From assembly GCA_963821345.1 (NCBI GenBank), contig CAWGDM010000012.1, positions 496,001-560,000 of the forward strand: a stretch of DNA of 64,000 nt. The letters run 5' to 3'. The notes under the pieces were generated by a model. It did not search any database, had not been told where the DNA came from, and saw only the letters and a program-made list of their open reading frames with translations. Positions 7,817 to 15,515 of the stretch are shown here, piece by piece. This stretch comes from WHSW01 sp963821345 (GTDB taxonomy: Bacteria; Actinomycetota; Thermoleophilia; Solirubrobacterales; 70-9). Numbering within the stretch: position 1 is the first letter of the stretch; every line of letters starts with the position of its first letter. Made by a program: the position numbers and the translations under genes.

Positions 7817-8239
7817 ATGTCGGAGGAGAACGTGGAGATCGTGCGGCGCGCCTGGGAGACCCGTGTGAGCGGGAAGGTCGAGGATGTTCTCGACTACTTC
7901 ACCGACGACTGCGTCTCGGAGGATTTCCCCGAGCTTCCCGATCACGCCGTCTACGTCGGCAGGGAGGGCGTGCGTGAGATCGACGGGCACTTCCGGGAGA
8001 TGTGGGGCGAACTTGTCCAGGAGCCGGTCGAGTTCATCGATGGGGGCAACGACATCGTCGTGGCGGTGATCGCCATGCGCGGGCACGGCAAGAGCAGCGG
8101 GGCTCCGCTCCTCTCCCAAGCCGTATTCGTTCATGAGTTGAGGGCGGGGAAGCTCTCCAGCATGCGAGCGTTCACCACGAAGGCCCAAGCCCTCGAAGCC
8201 GCCGGGCTGTCGGAGCAAGACGCTCGCGCCGACTCCTGA
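7817..8239 (+). CDS. SnoaL-like / NTF2-fold protein, array member 4
   Basis: 140 residues. Begins MSEENVEIVRRAWETRVSGK and contains LDYFTDDCVSEDFPELPDH, VGREGVREIDGHFREMW and GGNDIVVAVIAMRGHGKSSG, typical of the family. The end KAQALEAAGLSEQDARADS is the shared tail plus six extra residues, because the usual stop codon has become a sense codon. GATACT sits nine bases before ATG 7817. Box T is absent downstream; the dispersed repeat copy A follows instead. Function unknown; NTF2-fold ligand binder or small enzyme. Confidence 0.83.
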   Translation: MSEENVEIVRRAWETRVSGKVEDVLDYFTDDCVSEDFPELPDHAVYVGREGVREIDGHFREMWGELVQEPVEFIDGGNDIVVAVIAMRGHGKSSGAPLLSQAVFVHELRAGKLSSMRAFTTKAQALEAAGLSEQDARADS

Positions 8240-8249
8240 CGTTGGTTCG

Positions 8250-8385
8250 CGCGCTTCTGCGTTGCGCGACATGGAGCGGCGTCCTGCCTGAGTTCATGCG
8301 TCGCAGCGAAATCCAATACGTGGCCCGATTCGTTTCTCGCTACGACGCACGGATCATTGAGCGAATACGCCTAGCCGCTTAGCGG
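8250..8385 (+). repeat. Dispersed intergenic repeat, copy A (full length)
   Basis: Long copy of an intergenic element. Landmarks in order: CTGCCTGAGTTCATGCGTCG, AATACGTGGCCCGATTCG, TTTCTCGCTACGACGCACGG and CATTGAGCGAATACGCCT. Related copies are at 8925-8986 (left half), 10719-10789 (right half) and 12185-12316 (full). No coding potential seen. Confidence 0.75.
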
Positions 8386-8500
8386 ACTTCTGCTTCCAAC
8401 GCGAAAGCGGAATCCTGGCGCGGCGCTCGCTGCCGATTGTCAGAAGACCGTCGCAGAGTGCGAGTATCCGCGCACCGCAACCGACAGGAGGTACGGCCTG

Positions 8501-8914
8501 ATGGCTGATCCCAAGCACGTCGTCGAACGGCATGTCGAGGCGTTCAACGCACGGGACGCGGACGCCGAGCCGTGGAGCGATGACGCCGACTTCGTCGCAC
8601 CGAACGCGTCGATGCACGGCCGCGAGGAGGTTCTGGGCTTCCTCGGTGTGTTCTGGGACGCGTTTCCGGACGGGCGTCTTGAGACGTCGCGCCTTCTCGC
8701 CGAAGGATCCGTCGTCGCCGCCGAGGGCCGGTTCATCGGCACGCACACCGGTGTCATGCGCACGCCGGCAGGCGACGTCGCGGCCACGGGACGGCACGTC
8801 GACTTCCGCTGGATGTCGAGTTACGAGGTTCGCGGCGACGAGCTGGCCTCGGAACATCTCTACTTCGATCAGGCCGAGCTGCTCGGCCAGCTCGGACTGA
8901 TGCCGGCGACCTGA
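8501..8914 (+). CDS. SnoaL-like ester cyclase-type protein, array member 5 (divergent)
   Basis: 137 residues. MADPKHVVERHVEAFNARDA, then MHGREEVLGFLGVFWDAFPD and GTHTGVMRTPAGDVAATGRH: the polyketide-cyclase (SnoaL/ester cyclase) subgroup pattern. It differs from the other four: no MSQENVE start, no LEAAGLSE end, and it has an ordinary Shine-Dalgarno (ACAGGAGG, 8484-8491) nine bases before ATG 8501. It is therefore probably not a product of the same recent duplications. Substrate unknown. Confidence 0.82.
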   Translation: MADPKHVVERHVEAFNARDADAEPWSDDADFVAPNASMHGREEVLGFLGVFWDAFPDGRLETSRLLAEGSVVAAEGRFIGTHTGVMRTPAGDVAATGRHVDFRWMSSYEVRGDELASEHLYFDQAELLGQLGLMPAT

Positions 8915-8924
8915 GCGCGCTCCT

Positions 8925-8986
8925 GCCTTGCGCGAAACGCAGCAGCGCCGTGCCTAGCTCATGCGTCGCAGCGAGATCGAATACCC
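8925..8986 (+). repeat. Dispersed intergenic repeat, copy B (left half only)
   Basis: Matches the left half of copy A: CTTGCGCGAAACGCAG, GTGCCTAGCTCATGCGTCGC and AGCGAGATCGAATAC. The match stops exactly where tRNA-derived sequence begins at 8987. Confidence 0.65.
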
Positions 8987-9021
8987 GGTGGGATTTGAAC
9001 CCACGACCTCCGGGTTATGAG
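8987..9021 (-). repeat. Copy of the 3' half of initiator tRNA (candidate attachment site)
   Basis: 35 bases identical to 15523-15557, covering the anticodon loop (CAT on the minus strand), the 3' anticodon stem, the variable region and the T arm of the tRNA-fMet gene at 15516-15589. Orientation is the same. The acceptor stem and the 5' half are missing, so it is not a functional tRNA. Site-specific integration into a tRNA 3' end leaves exactly such a direct-repeat copy. Confidence 0.8.
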
Positions 9022-9298
9022 ATCGGACGAACGCGGTGGGCTCGGGTGCCGCTCGCGCGCTCTCAGGTGCGCTGAGGTGCTCTCAGTTGTGCCGAGTTGC
9101 GCTCAGTTTGATGCCCGGATTGATGCCCAGACTGCGGGCTGCGCGAGCGTTCGATAGCCCGGCTCGACCCCAGCGGCGGAGCGGCGCTCCCCGTGGCTGG
9201 GGAGCGGAGAGGATGACCTTCGAGAACGCAAAGCCCTGCAGTCGGGGGCTCGAGCGTGGTGAGATGCAGGCATCGATTCGCAGGACGCTCGCCAAACC
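9022..9298. other. Gene-free spacer with degenerate short repeats
   Basis: 277 bases between the tRNA fragment and the cyclase. At about 9058-9110 a loose repeat of 10-12 bases built on CTCAG-x-TG-x-GC is iterated four or five times (CTCAGGTGCGCTGAGGTGC, CTCAGTTGTGCCGAGTTGC). I see no convincing coding frame. Such clusters near an attachment site can be integrase arm-binding sites, but that is speculation. Confidence 0.35.
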
Positions 9299-10444
9299 TC
9301 AGCCACCCCCCTCGCTGAGGCCGTACACCGCGACGGGTTCTCTGACGCCTCGAATCCGGCGGTCTCCACGATGCTCCCAGTCGAAGAGCCGTTGCGTGCT
9401 CCGCACCACCGCCTCCGAAGCGACGAGCTCGTTGCTGCCCGCGAAGTCGAGTAGCCGCGCGGCGAGGTTGACCATCTGACCGAAGTAGTCGCCCTCCCGG
9501 TAGAGCGCGACGCCGGAGTGAACGCTCGCGTGGACGCCGGGGGTGTCCGCATTGCTCATCCGCCTGATTATCCGAACGCAGGCTTCAACCGCGTCAAGCG
9601 GCTCGGGATAGGAGAGCATGTAGCCGTCGCCGAGGGCCTTGAGCAAGTGCCCCCGCTCCCCGCGCTCGCGCGTGACGACGGTCGCGAAGCGTTCGATCAG
9701 CGCGAGGGCGGTCGCGTCGCCATGCGCGTCTGCGTAGGCCGTGAAGTCCTTGAGATCGCAGAAGACGAGCGTCACCTCGACCGAGCCAGGAAGCGCGCCG
9801 TCCGGCGTCTCGCGCTCGGCCTCGCGAACCGCTGCCTGGGCAAGCTCGTGCTCGACGCGGCGCCGGTGCACCCCGAGCAGCATCGGGTCAGCGAGCGGCA
9901 GGAGCTGGCCGAAGGCTTCGCGGACGGCGGGCAGCCCGTCGACCATCCCCCCACTCGCGGCGCGCAGCTCGGGCTCGACGTGGAGCCGGAAGAGATGGAT
10001 CTCGGTTTGCGCGATGTGGGCGAGCGCCTGACCGTAGACACGGACGATCTGGAGGTAGACCTCCGGCGGCCAAATCTCGCGCAGCTCGCCGAAGCGCTTC
10101 AGCACCGCCGCCTCCTCTGGCGTGAAGAAGAGCTCGTCCGGGGCCGGCGCTCGCAGCCCGAAGCCGAGCGCGACAAGCTGCGTCTCGCCCACCCGCAGCC
10201 CTCCGTCGGCCTCGATCTCGGCGGGGGAGACGGTCCGCTCGCCGCGCGCCGGATCGAGGACCGCGTCGAAGATCGCGTCCTCGACCCTGCCCCGCTCCTG
10301 GGCACGCCGGATCGCCTCCGGCGAGACCCCAATGCGAAGCAGCGTGCCGATCGTCTCCTCGAGCTCGGCTGACGCCCCGATCTCGTGAGCCAACTCGGTG
10401 TCCTCGGCGCCGTCGGCTTGCTCGTCTCCCACCGGCCCTGACAT
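9299..10444 (-). CDS. Class III adenylate/guanylate cyclase with N-terminal regulatory domain
   Basis: 381 residues. Residues 30-110 match the actinobacterial adenylate cyclase regulatory domain (EETIGTLLRIGVSPEAIRRA, RTVSPAEIEADGGL). A helical linker follows. The catalytic domain starts near residue 215: VTLVFCDLKDFTAYADAHGD (first metal Asp), LLKALGDGYMLSYP (substrate Lys and second metal Asp) and VHSGVALYREGDYFGQMVNL, then NLAARL before the end. It would make cAMP (or cGMP) as a dimer in the cytosol. ATG 10444 has GAGGGG just upstream. It lies inside the tRNA-bounded segment and is intact, unlike several of its neighbours. Confidence 0.88.
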   Translation of the reverse strand: MSGPVGDEQADGAEDTELAHEIGASAELEETIGTLLRIGVSPEAIRRAQERGRVEDAIFDAVLDPARGERTVSPAEIEADGGLRVGETQLVALGFGLRAPAPDELFFTPEEAAVLKRFGELREIWPPEVYLQIVRVYGQALAHIAQTEIHLFRLHVEPELRAASGGMVDGLPAVREAFGQLLPLADPMLLGVHRRRVEHELAQAAVREAERETPDGALPGSVEVTLVFCDLKDFTAYADAHGDATALALIERFATVVTRERGERGHLLKALGDGYMLSYPEPLDAVEACVRIIRRMSNADTPGVHASVHSGVALYREGDYFGQMVNLAARLLDFAGSNELVASEAVVRSTQRLFDWEHRGDRRIRGVREPVAVYGLSEGGG

Positions 10445-10448
10445 CCCC

Positions 10449-10601
10449 TCAGACCTCAGGCCGAGCCACTCGCGCGGATACCCGAGAACTGCGGAGGTCG
10501 TCCCGCGGCCCAGGCCCGAAAGGCGCCTGGTCCGCGAGCGCGCGGGCGATCGAGCGCCCGATGACGCCCGCTCCTGCGATGACCAGTGCGATCCGCGGCG
10601 T
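10449..10601 (-). pseudogene. Remnant of a Rossmann-fold dehydrogenase N-terminus
   Basis: 50 codons on the minus strand read RIALVIAGAGVIGRSIARAL, a dinucleotide-binding strand-loop-helix, followed by unrelated-looking sequence to TGA 10449-10451. An in-frame stop lies directly upstream (10602-10604) and no start codon is usable. It ends five bases before the cyclase start. It resembles a fragment of a larger NAD(P) enzyme joined to foreign sequence. Confidence 0.4.
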
Positions 10602-10686
10602 TCAGTCCATCCTCGGTCGGTGAGACAGTCGCCGTGAGCCTACCCGCACACGCATCAACCGGGGACGCTCGGTGGCGGCCGATACG

Positions 10687-10718
10687 GAAAAGCGCGCCGT
10701 AGCGAGCCTTCCTCCGAA
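10687..10718 (+). repeat. Terminator-like copy matching the tRNA-fMet downstream hairpin
   Basis: GAAAAGCGCGCCGTAGCGAG and the following CCTTCCTCCGAATAGC align with 15483-15520, the terminator plus the last bases of the tRNA 3' end, with a few substitutions and small gaps. The stem is imperfect here, so it may no longer terminate. At about 10725 the similarity switches to the right half of the dispersed repeat. Confidence 0.5.
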
Positions 10719-10789
10719 TAGCGGGCCCGATTCGTCTCGCTACGACGCACGGATTGTCGAGCGAGCACGCCTATCGGCCTGATCGCCGA
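10719..10789 (+). repeat. Dispersed intergenic repeat, copy C (right half only)
   Basis: Matches the right half of copy A: GGGCCCGATTCGTCTCGCTA, CGACGCACGG and GTCGAGCGAGCACGCCTA. The left half is replaced by the terminator-like block above. Confidence 0.65.
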
Positions 10790-10815
10790 TCATCGCTTCC
10801 GCTCTCACGCGAGGC

Positions 10816-10985
10816 TGTCGCACAAACCTCCGGCGAGGCGATGTGCGCCGATCTCCAGCCTCTTTGGAAATCGAGCCTGAGTTCGGGGATTGGCAGGGGC
10901 CGGTCTGCTTGTCGAGCGCGGCGGCCGCGCATCTCGTGCGCCTGAGTCCTTCCGCCGCGACTATTTCGCGAGGGTTTGTGCAACA
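10816..10985. mobile_element. Candidate MITE-like element (13-bp terminal inverted repeats)
   Basis: Left end 10816-10828 TGTCGCACAAACC; right end 10973-10985 GGTTTGTGCAACA, which is its reverse complement with one mismatch. The 170-bp interval has no recognisable gene. The size and paired ends fit a miniature inverted-repeat element mobilised in trans. I see no clear target-site duplication, which lowers confidence. Confidence 0.35.
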
Positions 10986-11309
10986 CGCTCACACGGAAGG
11001 AGGTGCGGCGCAAAGGGGCGCGGATGGCGGTGCAGCCAGTTGAGCGTCTGGGCGGCCACTTGTGCTGCCGCGGCGGGGCTCGGGCGTAGAGTTGGGACCG
11101 GTGAAGCTCAAGGAGCAGCGGGCGGCCATCTACCCGTGACTCTGACTGTGCACGAGCTGCCTGGGCCCCTGGTCCCCGCAAGGATGTCCCCGTCGCTGAT
11201 GGAGGGCGACCTAATGGTCCCATCCGTCGGCCGATACCCTGCGATCGGCCGCCGAGCCGCCGATCCTGGCGAAGCTGAGCAACGACGAGGTAAAGAGGGA
11301 GTCGGAGGG
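10986..11309. other. Gene-free upstream region of the ribosome-hibernation-like gene
   Basis: 324 bases. An AAGGAGGTG sequence at 10999-11007 resembles a Shine-Dalgarno, but the only start near it gives a 21-codon frame of no recognisable character. CCGATACCCT near 11230 could be a -10 for the gene at 11310. I see nothing else. Confidence 0.3.
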
Positions 11310-12083
11310 ATGATTCGGGTCGACGTGACGATGAGAGGCGACGTCCCGGATGAGGCGCGCGAGCTCGCGAGGGAGAAGGTCGGGGCGCTGGACCGACTCG
11401 TCGAGATCCCGGTCCTCGGTGCTCGAGTGGTGCTCGTCCAGGAAGCGAACCCGCGGATCGAGCGCTCCGCCCAGGCCGAGGGCGAGATCGACCTGAATGG
11501 CCCGATGATCCGGGCGAAGGTCGCCGACGTCGACCCGATCGCAGCGGTTAACAGCCTCACTCAGCGGCTCGAGCGGCAGCTGCGGAGCTTCGTCGACCGT
11601 CGCACCGACCAGGCCCGCCGTCCGACCGAGCGCAAGGCGGGCGAGTGGCGGCATTCCAGCTTCGCCACCGACCGTCCTGACTACTTCCCGCGAGCGCCGG
11701 AGGAGCGGGAGATAGTCCGCCGCAAGACCTTCGCCACCGACCCGCTCACCCCCGCTGAGGCCGCCGAGGAGATGGAGTTCCTCGATCACGACTTCTACCT
11801 GTTCATCGAGCGCGAGACCCGCGCCGACGCCGTCGCGTACCACCGCGACGACGGCCGACTCGGCGTTATCGGACCGACCCGGATCGGCTGGTCTGGCGAG
11901 AGCGCCGGGATCGTCCACGAGGAGAGCCGGATAAGCGGGCCGACCAGACTCGAGGACGCGGTAGCGGAGATGAACGTCCTCAACCATCGGTTCATGTACT
12001 TCACCGATGCTGCGAGCGGCCGCGGCAACGTGATCTACATGCGCTACGACGGCCACTACGGCCTGATCGAGCCGGCCCGGTAG
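11310..12083 (+). CDS. HPF/RaiA-type ribosome-associated factor with duplicated C-terminal domain
   Basis: 257 residues. Residues 1-95 look like the S30AE (HPF) beta-alpha fold: VDVTMRGDVPDEARELAREK and VRSFVDRRTDQ-like helix (QLRSFVDRRTD). Two copies of the long-HPF C-terminal dimerisation motif follow: EMEFLDHDFYLFIERETRAD (about 150) and EMNVLNHRFMYFTDAASGRG (about 215), each ending LGVI or GLIEPAR. This layout matches the mycobacterial stress factor RafS rather than classical HPF. It would stabilise idle ribosomes under stress. ATG 11310 is preferred because GGAGTCGGAGGG precedes it and the HPF fold starts there. Confidence 0.8.
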   Translation: MIRVDVTMRGDVPDEARELAREKVGALDRLVEIPVLGARVVLVQEANPRIERSAQAEGEIDLNGPMIRAKVADVDPIAAVNSLTQRLERQLRSFVDRRTDQARRPTERKAGEWRHSSFATDRPDYFPRAPEEREIVRRKTFATDPLTPAEAAEEMEFLDHDFYLFIERETRADAVAYHRDDGRLGVIGPTRIGWSGESAGIVHEESRISGPTRLEDAVAEMNVLNHRFMYFTDAASGRGNVIYMRYDGHYGLIEPAR

Positions 12084-12184
12084 CCGACAGGGGCAGGAGG
12101 TGCGTCGGGGTCGGCGAAGCGCTCGGTCGATTACCGGCCGCCCGGGGCCTGACGGGTGCACGCACAACGGGCCCCGGGCCGCTC

Positions 12185-12316
12185 CCGCTTCGCGCGAAAT
12201 GAGGCAGGGTCCGTCCTGCCTGAATGCATGCGTGGTGGCGAGATCCGATAGGTGGCCCGATGCGTTTCTCGCTGCGACCCGCTGATAGTCGAGCGCCTGC
12301 GCCTGGCGCCTGATCT
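12185..12316 (+). repeat. Dispersed intergenic repeat, copy D (full length)
   Basis: Landmarks: TTCGCGCGAAATGAGGCAG, GTCCTGCCTGAATGCATGCG, GATAGGTGGCCCGATGCG, TTTCTCGCTGCGACCCGCTG and GTCGAGCGCCTGCGCCT. Most divergent full copy. Fills most of the 298-base gap between the flanking genes. Confidence 0.7.
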
Positions 12317-12381
12317 AAGAAGCGACGCTGCAGTCAGCGCCTAGCATCCCTTGGGAACTGCCGCCGGGCGGCCAGCGCACG

Positions 12382-13243
12382 ATGACAATCGCCGAAGTAA
12401 ACGGAGCCCAGCTTCACTACGAGCGAAGCGGCGCCGGCGAGCCGCTCGTGCTCGTGCACGGATCGTGGGTGGACTGCCGCGTCTGGGACGACGTCGCTGC
12501 CCCTGCTGCGCGGTTCCTTCGAGGTCGTCGTCTATGACCGCCGCGGGCACAGCCTCAGCACCTGCCCGCCCGGCCAGGGAAGCGTCCACGACGACGTCGA
12601 TGACCTGGCGGCCCTGATCGACCTGCTCGGCGCCGGGCCCGCCCACGTCGCGGGCGCCTCCTTCGGGGGCTCGATCGCCCTCCGCCTGGCGGCCGGCCAG
12701 CCCGATGCGCTGCTCAGCATCGCGGTCCACGAACCACCGCTGTTCGACCTGCTCGATCGCCGGGCCGTCGAACCATCCGAGCTGACCGAGCTGACCGAGC
12801 TGCGCGCCCACCTCTGCTCGGTTGCGGCCCGGCTCGAGGCGGGCGATCTCGAGGGCGGGGCTCGCCTGTACTTCGACCGGGTGGCCGAGTCGCCGGGCGG
12901 CTGGGCCGGGCTGGGCCCCGCGCGCCGGCGCGCCCTGGTCGAAACCGCCCCCACCTATCTCGACCAGTACCGCGACCCGGACGCGCTGCGCATCGACCTC
13001 GCCGACCTCGCCGCCTTCGAGGGTCCGGCCCTCGTCACCCACGGGGACCGTCGTCCGCCGTTCTTCAGGCGGATGGCCGAAATGGTGTCCGCGGCGATGC
13101 CGGGGGCACGGAGCGAGCTGATCCCCGGCACGGCGCATGACCCGCAGGTGACTCACCCCGGCGCATACACCCGGGCGATCGAGGAGTTCGCGTCCCGACG
13201 CGCGGCCGATCTGAGCGCGATGCCCGCCAAGCGACAGCCGTGA
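12382..13243 (+). CDS. Alpha/beta hydrolase (one +1 break)
   Basis: About 286 residues after rejoining one +1 step near 12497 (VWDDV / LPLLRGSFEVVVYDRRGH). Oxyanion-hole motif PLVLVHGSW (residue 25), then the nucleophile elbow VAGASFGGSIALRLA: the usual G-x-S-x-G reads G-A-S-F-G, so Ser is present. VHEPPLF, GPALVTHGD and a His in PGTAHDPQVTHPGAY complete the fold and triad. Resembles alpha/beta hydrolases of the haloperoxidase/esterase type; substrate unknown. The stop overlaps the next gene start (TGATG). Confidence 0.75.
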
Positions 13244-13994
13244 TGGAAGCGGGCGGACAGGGCTCGGGTCCGGCGGGCGCTCGCAAGGAGCAGGCGCTCG
13301 AGCTTTTCGCGGGCCTGCCGCGTCGCTACGACGCAGCCGGGGCCGTGCTCAGCTTCGGCCAGGATCCGCGCTGGCGGAGGGCGATGGTCGCCCGAGTCGG
13401 CGCGCGACCGCAGGACCGCGTGCTCGATGTCGCGACCGGAACCGGCATGGTCGCCGCAGGCCCTCGTGCGCCGCTACGGCTGCCGGGTCGTCGGGCTCGA
13501 CCAGAGCCCCGAGATGCTCGCCGGGCGGCGGCGAGGCTGCGCGCGAGACCCGGAGCTCGCGATCGCGCATCGAGCTGGTTCGCGGTGAGGCCGAATCGCT
13601 GCCGTTTGCGGATCGCGAGTTCGACCACCTCACGTTCACCTACCTGCTCCGCTACGTCGACGACCCGGCGGCGACCCTGCGTGAACTCGCCCGTGTGGTC
13701 AAGCCCGGCGGGCGGATGGCCTCGCTCGAGTTCATGCTGCCGCCGAACCCCGTGGCGCTGCGCCCTGTGGCACGTCTACGTGCGGGCTCGGGCTGCCGGC
13801 CCTCGGCCGGCTCGATCTCCGGGATTGGTATGAGGTCGGCCGCTTCCTCGGGCCGAGCATCACGAGCTTCTATCGACGACTGCCGCTCGCAGCGGCAGCT
13901 GGAGCTCTGGCGAGCGGCGGGATTCGCATCGGTCGAGGCGAAGGTGATGAGCCTGGGCGGTGGGGTCGTGATCTGGGGGACGCGCGATGGCTGA
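13243..13994 (+). CDS. MenG/UbiE-type SAM methyltransferase (five +1 breaks)
   Basis: About 248 residues if five +1 steps (near 13450, 13510, 13765, 13787 and 13890) are removed. Collinear motifs: FAGLPRRYDAAGAVLSFGQD, RVLDVATGTGMVAA (SAM motif I), CRVVGLDQSPEMLA, LVRGEAESLPFADREFDHLT (motif II), LARVVKPGGRMASLEF and LELWRAAGFASVEAKVMSLG. The order and the YDAAGAVLSFGQD start match demethylmenaquinone/ubiquinone C-methyltransferases, so a role in quinone synthesis is possible. No other men genes are nearby. Unusually heavily broken. Confidence 0.65.
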
Positions 13995-14768
13995 CCACGC
14001 GCGCCCACACGGCGGACCCGGATGCGCGGCTCGATCGCCCCGCCTTCTACGCGCTGCGCGCCGGCGGTTGGCGCGACCTCGTCACCCTGCTGCATCCGCC
14101 GTACACCGCCTGGCACCTGTCCTACGTCGCGCTCGGCGCGGCCGCGGCGCCGGCGATTCATCTCGATCGCTTGCTGGCCACGCTTGCCGCCTTCTTCCTC
14201 GCGGTCGGCGTGGCCGCCCACGCTCTGGACGAGCTCAACGGGCGACCGCTGCAGACGCGGCTCTCCGATCGCTCGCTGGTCGCGCTCGCCGCGATCGTCG
14301 CTCGCCGGCGCGATCGCGATCGGGATCGCCGGCGTGTTCATCTTCTCGCCGACGCTGGCGCCGTTCGTCGTCGTCGGCGGCTTCCTCGTGGTCGCCTACA
14401 ACCTCGAGCTGGCCGGCGGCCGTTTCCACACGGACTTCTGGTTCGCCGCCGCGTGGGGAGCCTTCCCGGCCCTGACGTCGTGGTGGGTCAACACGCTCGA
14501 GGTCGAGCACGCCGGACGAGCTGGTGGCCGGGCTGCTGGTGGCGACAGGGTGCTTCGGCCTCAGCGTGGCGCAGCGGCGGCTCTCGACGCCGGTCCGCGA
14601 GCTGCGCCGCCGGACCGCGTCGGTCCAACGGCGAGCAGCTGCTCGACGACGGCACCGGCATCCCGCTGTCGGTCGAGCGGCTGCGCGCGGCCGCTCGACG
14701 GCGCCCTGCGGGCGCTGTCCTGGGCGCTCGCCGCCCTCGCGGTCGGCCTGGTCGCGGTGAGGCTCTGA
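13987..14768 (+). CDS. Polytopic membrane protein, UbiA-like (five +1 breaks)
   Basis: About 258 residues rejoined across +1 steps near 13990, 14303, 14516, 14632 and 14690. Hydrophobic segments: LSYVALGAAAAPAIHL, LLATLAAFFLAVGVAAHALD, GAIAIGIAGVFIF, LAPFVVVGGFLVVAYNLELA, FAAAWGAFPALTSWW and LSWALAALAVGLVAV. The AHALDELNGRPLQT segment after TM2 resembles the Asp/Asn-rich loop of UbiA-family prenyltransferases, fitting a menaquinone-type neighbour. It overlaps the methyltransferase by 8 bp. Family assignment is tentative. Confidence 0.5.
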
Positions 14769-14769
14769 G

Positions 14770-15368
14770 CTACTCCGCGTCGGCCGACCGCTCCGGCGCC
14801 GGCGCGCGTTCGGCCGCTCGCACCGCCGCGCTCAGCACCTCGCCACCGATCAGGCGCTGAAACTGGCCCACGCTGGCCCACAGCAGCCGCGTCCGCATAC
14901 TCGCGGCGCGATCGACCGGCTCGATCCGCGCCTCGCTGACGATCGCCGATCCGGCCTCGTCGGGCTCGACCCAGTGTGCGAGCACGACCCGCACGCGTGC
15001 CCGGCCGGTCCCAGGCATCGAACTCGTCGGGCCCCTCGAGCCGGGGGTAGTCGCGGCGAACCGACCAGATCACCCCGCAGAGGCCGGAGACCGACCAGCC
15101 GTCGTCCTCGGCGAGGACGACGAACGGGTAACGGCGAAGGACGTCGCGATACGGCAAGTTCGGCCGGGGTCCCCGGGATCCGCCAGCGCAGCACCCTGCC
15201 AAAGGCCGGCGCGTCGGCGACCCGGACCGATTCGGCCGCATGCCAGAGCTCGTCCGGAGCGACGCGGGCCCGGCGGCGATGGCGGGTCCGCACCTGCGGG
15301 TGGGCCAGCCAGCGGTCGATGTCGACGTCGTCCACTACCCGTTTGTACTCCGGAGCGCGCGCGGCCAA
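14770..15368 (-). CDS. SRPBCC-like conserved hypothetical protein (two +1 breaks)
   Basis: About 198 residues; +1 steps near 15175 and 15010. Motifs: VAPDELWHAAESVRVADAPA, GRVLRWRIPG, RYPFVVLAEDDGWSVSGLCG, VVLAHWVEPDEAGSAIVSEA and WASVGQFQRLIGGEVLSAAV. The pattern (LWRIPG, late WVxxDxxG, final IGGE helix) is that of a START/SRPBCC-type ligand-binding family widespread in actinobacteria with no assigned role. TTG 15368 is the likely start. It is convergent with the membrane protein gene, their stops being two bases apart. Confidence 0.55.
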
Positions 15369-15485
15369 TGCATCATTCCCGGGGGAGTTCTCCGGTTCGT
15401 AGACCGACGATCCAACGGCCCCATGCTCGAGTCTTGGTACCTCGGTGGTACTCGGAACGGTTGCTCTGCTCTCGAGGAGAACGCG

Positions 15486-15509
15486 AAAGGCCCGCCGTAG
15501 CGGGCCTTT
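15486..15509 (-). terminator. Intrinsic terminator of the tRNA-fMet gene
   Basis: Perfect 10-bp stem AAAGGCCCGC / GCGGGCCTTT with a 4-base loop, seven bases past the tRNA 3' end. It reads as a terminator in either direction because of the A and T runs flanking the stem. Confidence 0.85.
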
Positions 15510-15515
15510 CCTGAA

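Noticed and set aside
9083..9295. Tail of a tyrosine integrase next to the tRNA fragment
   Set aside because: The 70-codon minus-strand frame ends in a plausible-looking peptide but lacks the R-H-x-x-R-Y catalytic pattern.
11024..11089. 21-codon frame after AAGGAGGTG
   Set aside because: Spacing to the ATG is too long and the peptide has no distinguishing feature.
10890..11309. N-terminal extension of the ribosome-hibernation-like protein
   Set aside because: The extension has no HPF similarity and runs through a possible MITE end; GGAGGG directly before ATG 11310 marks the start.
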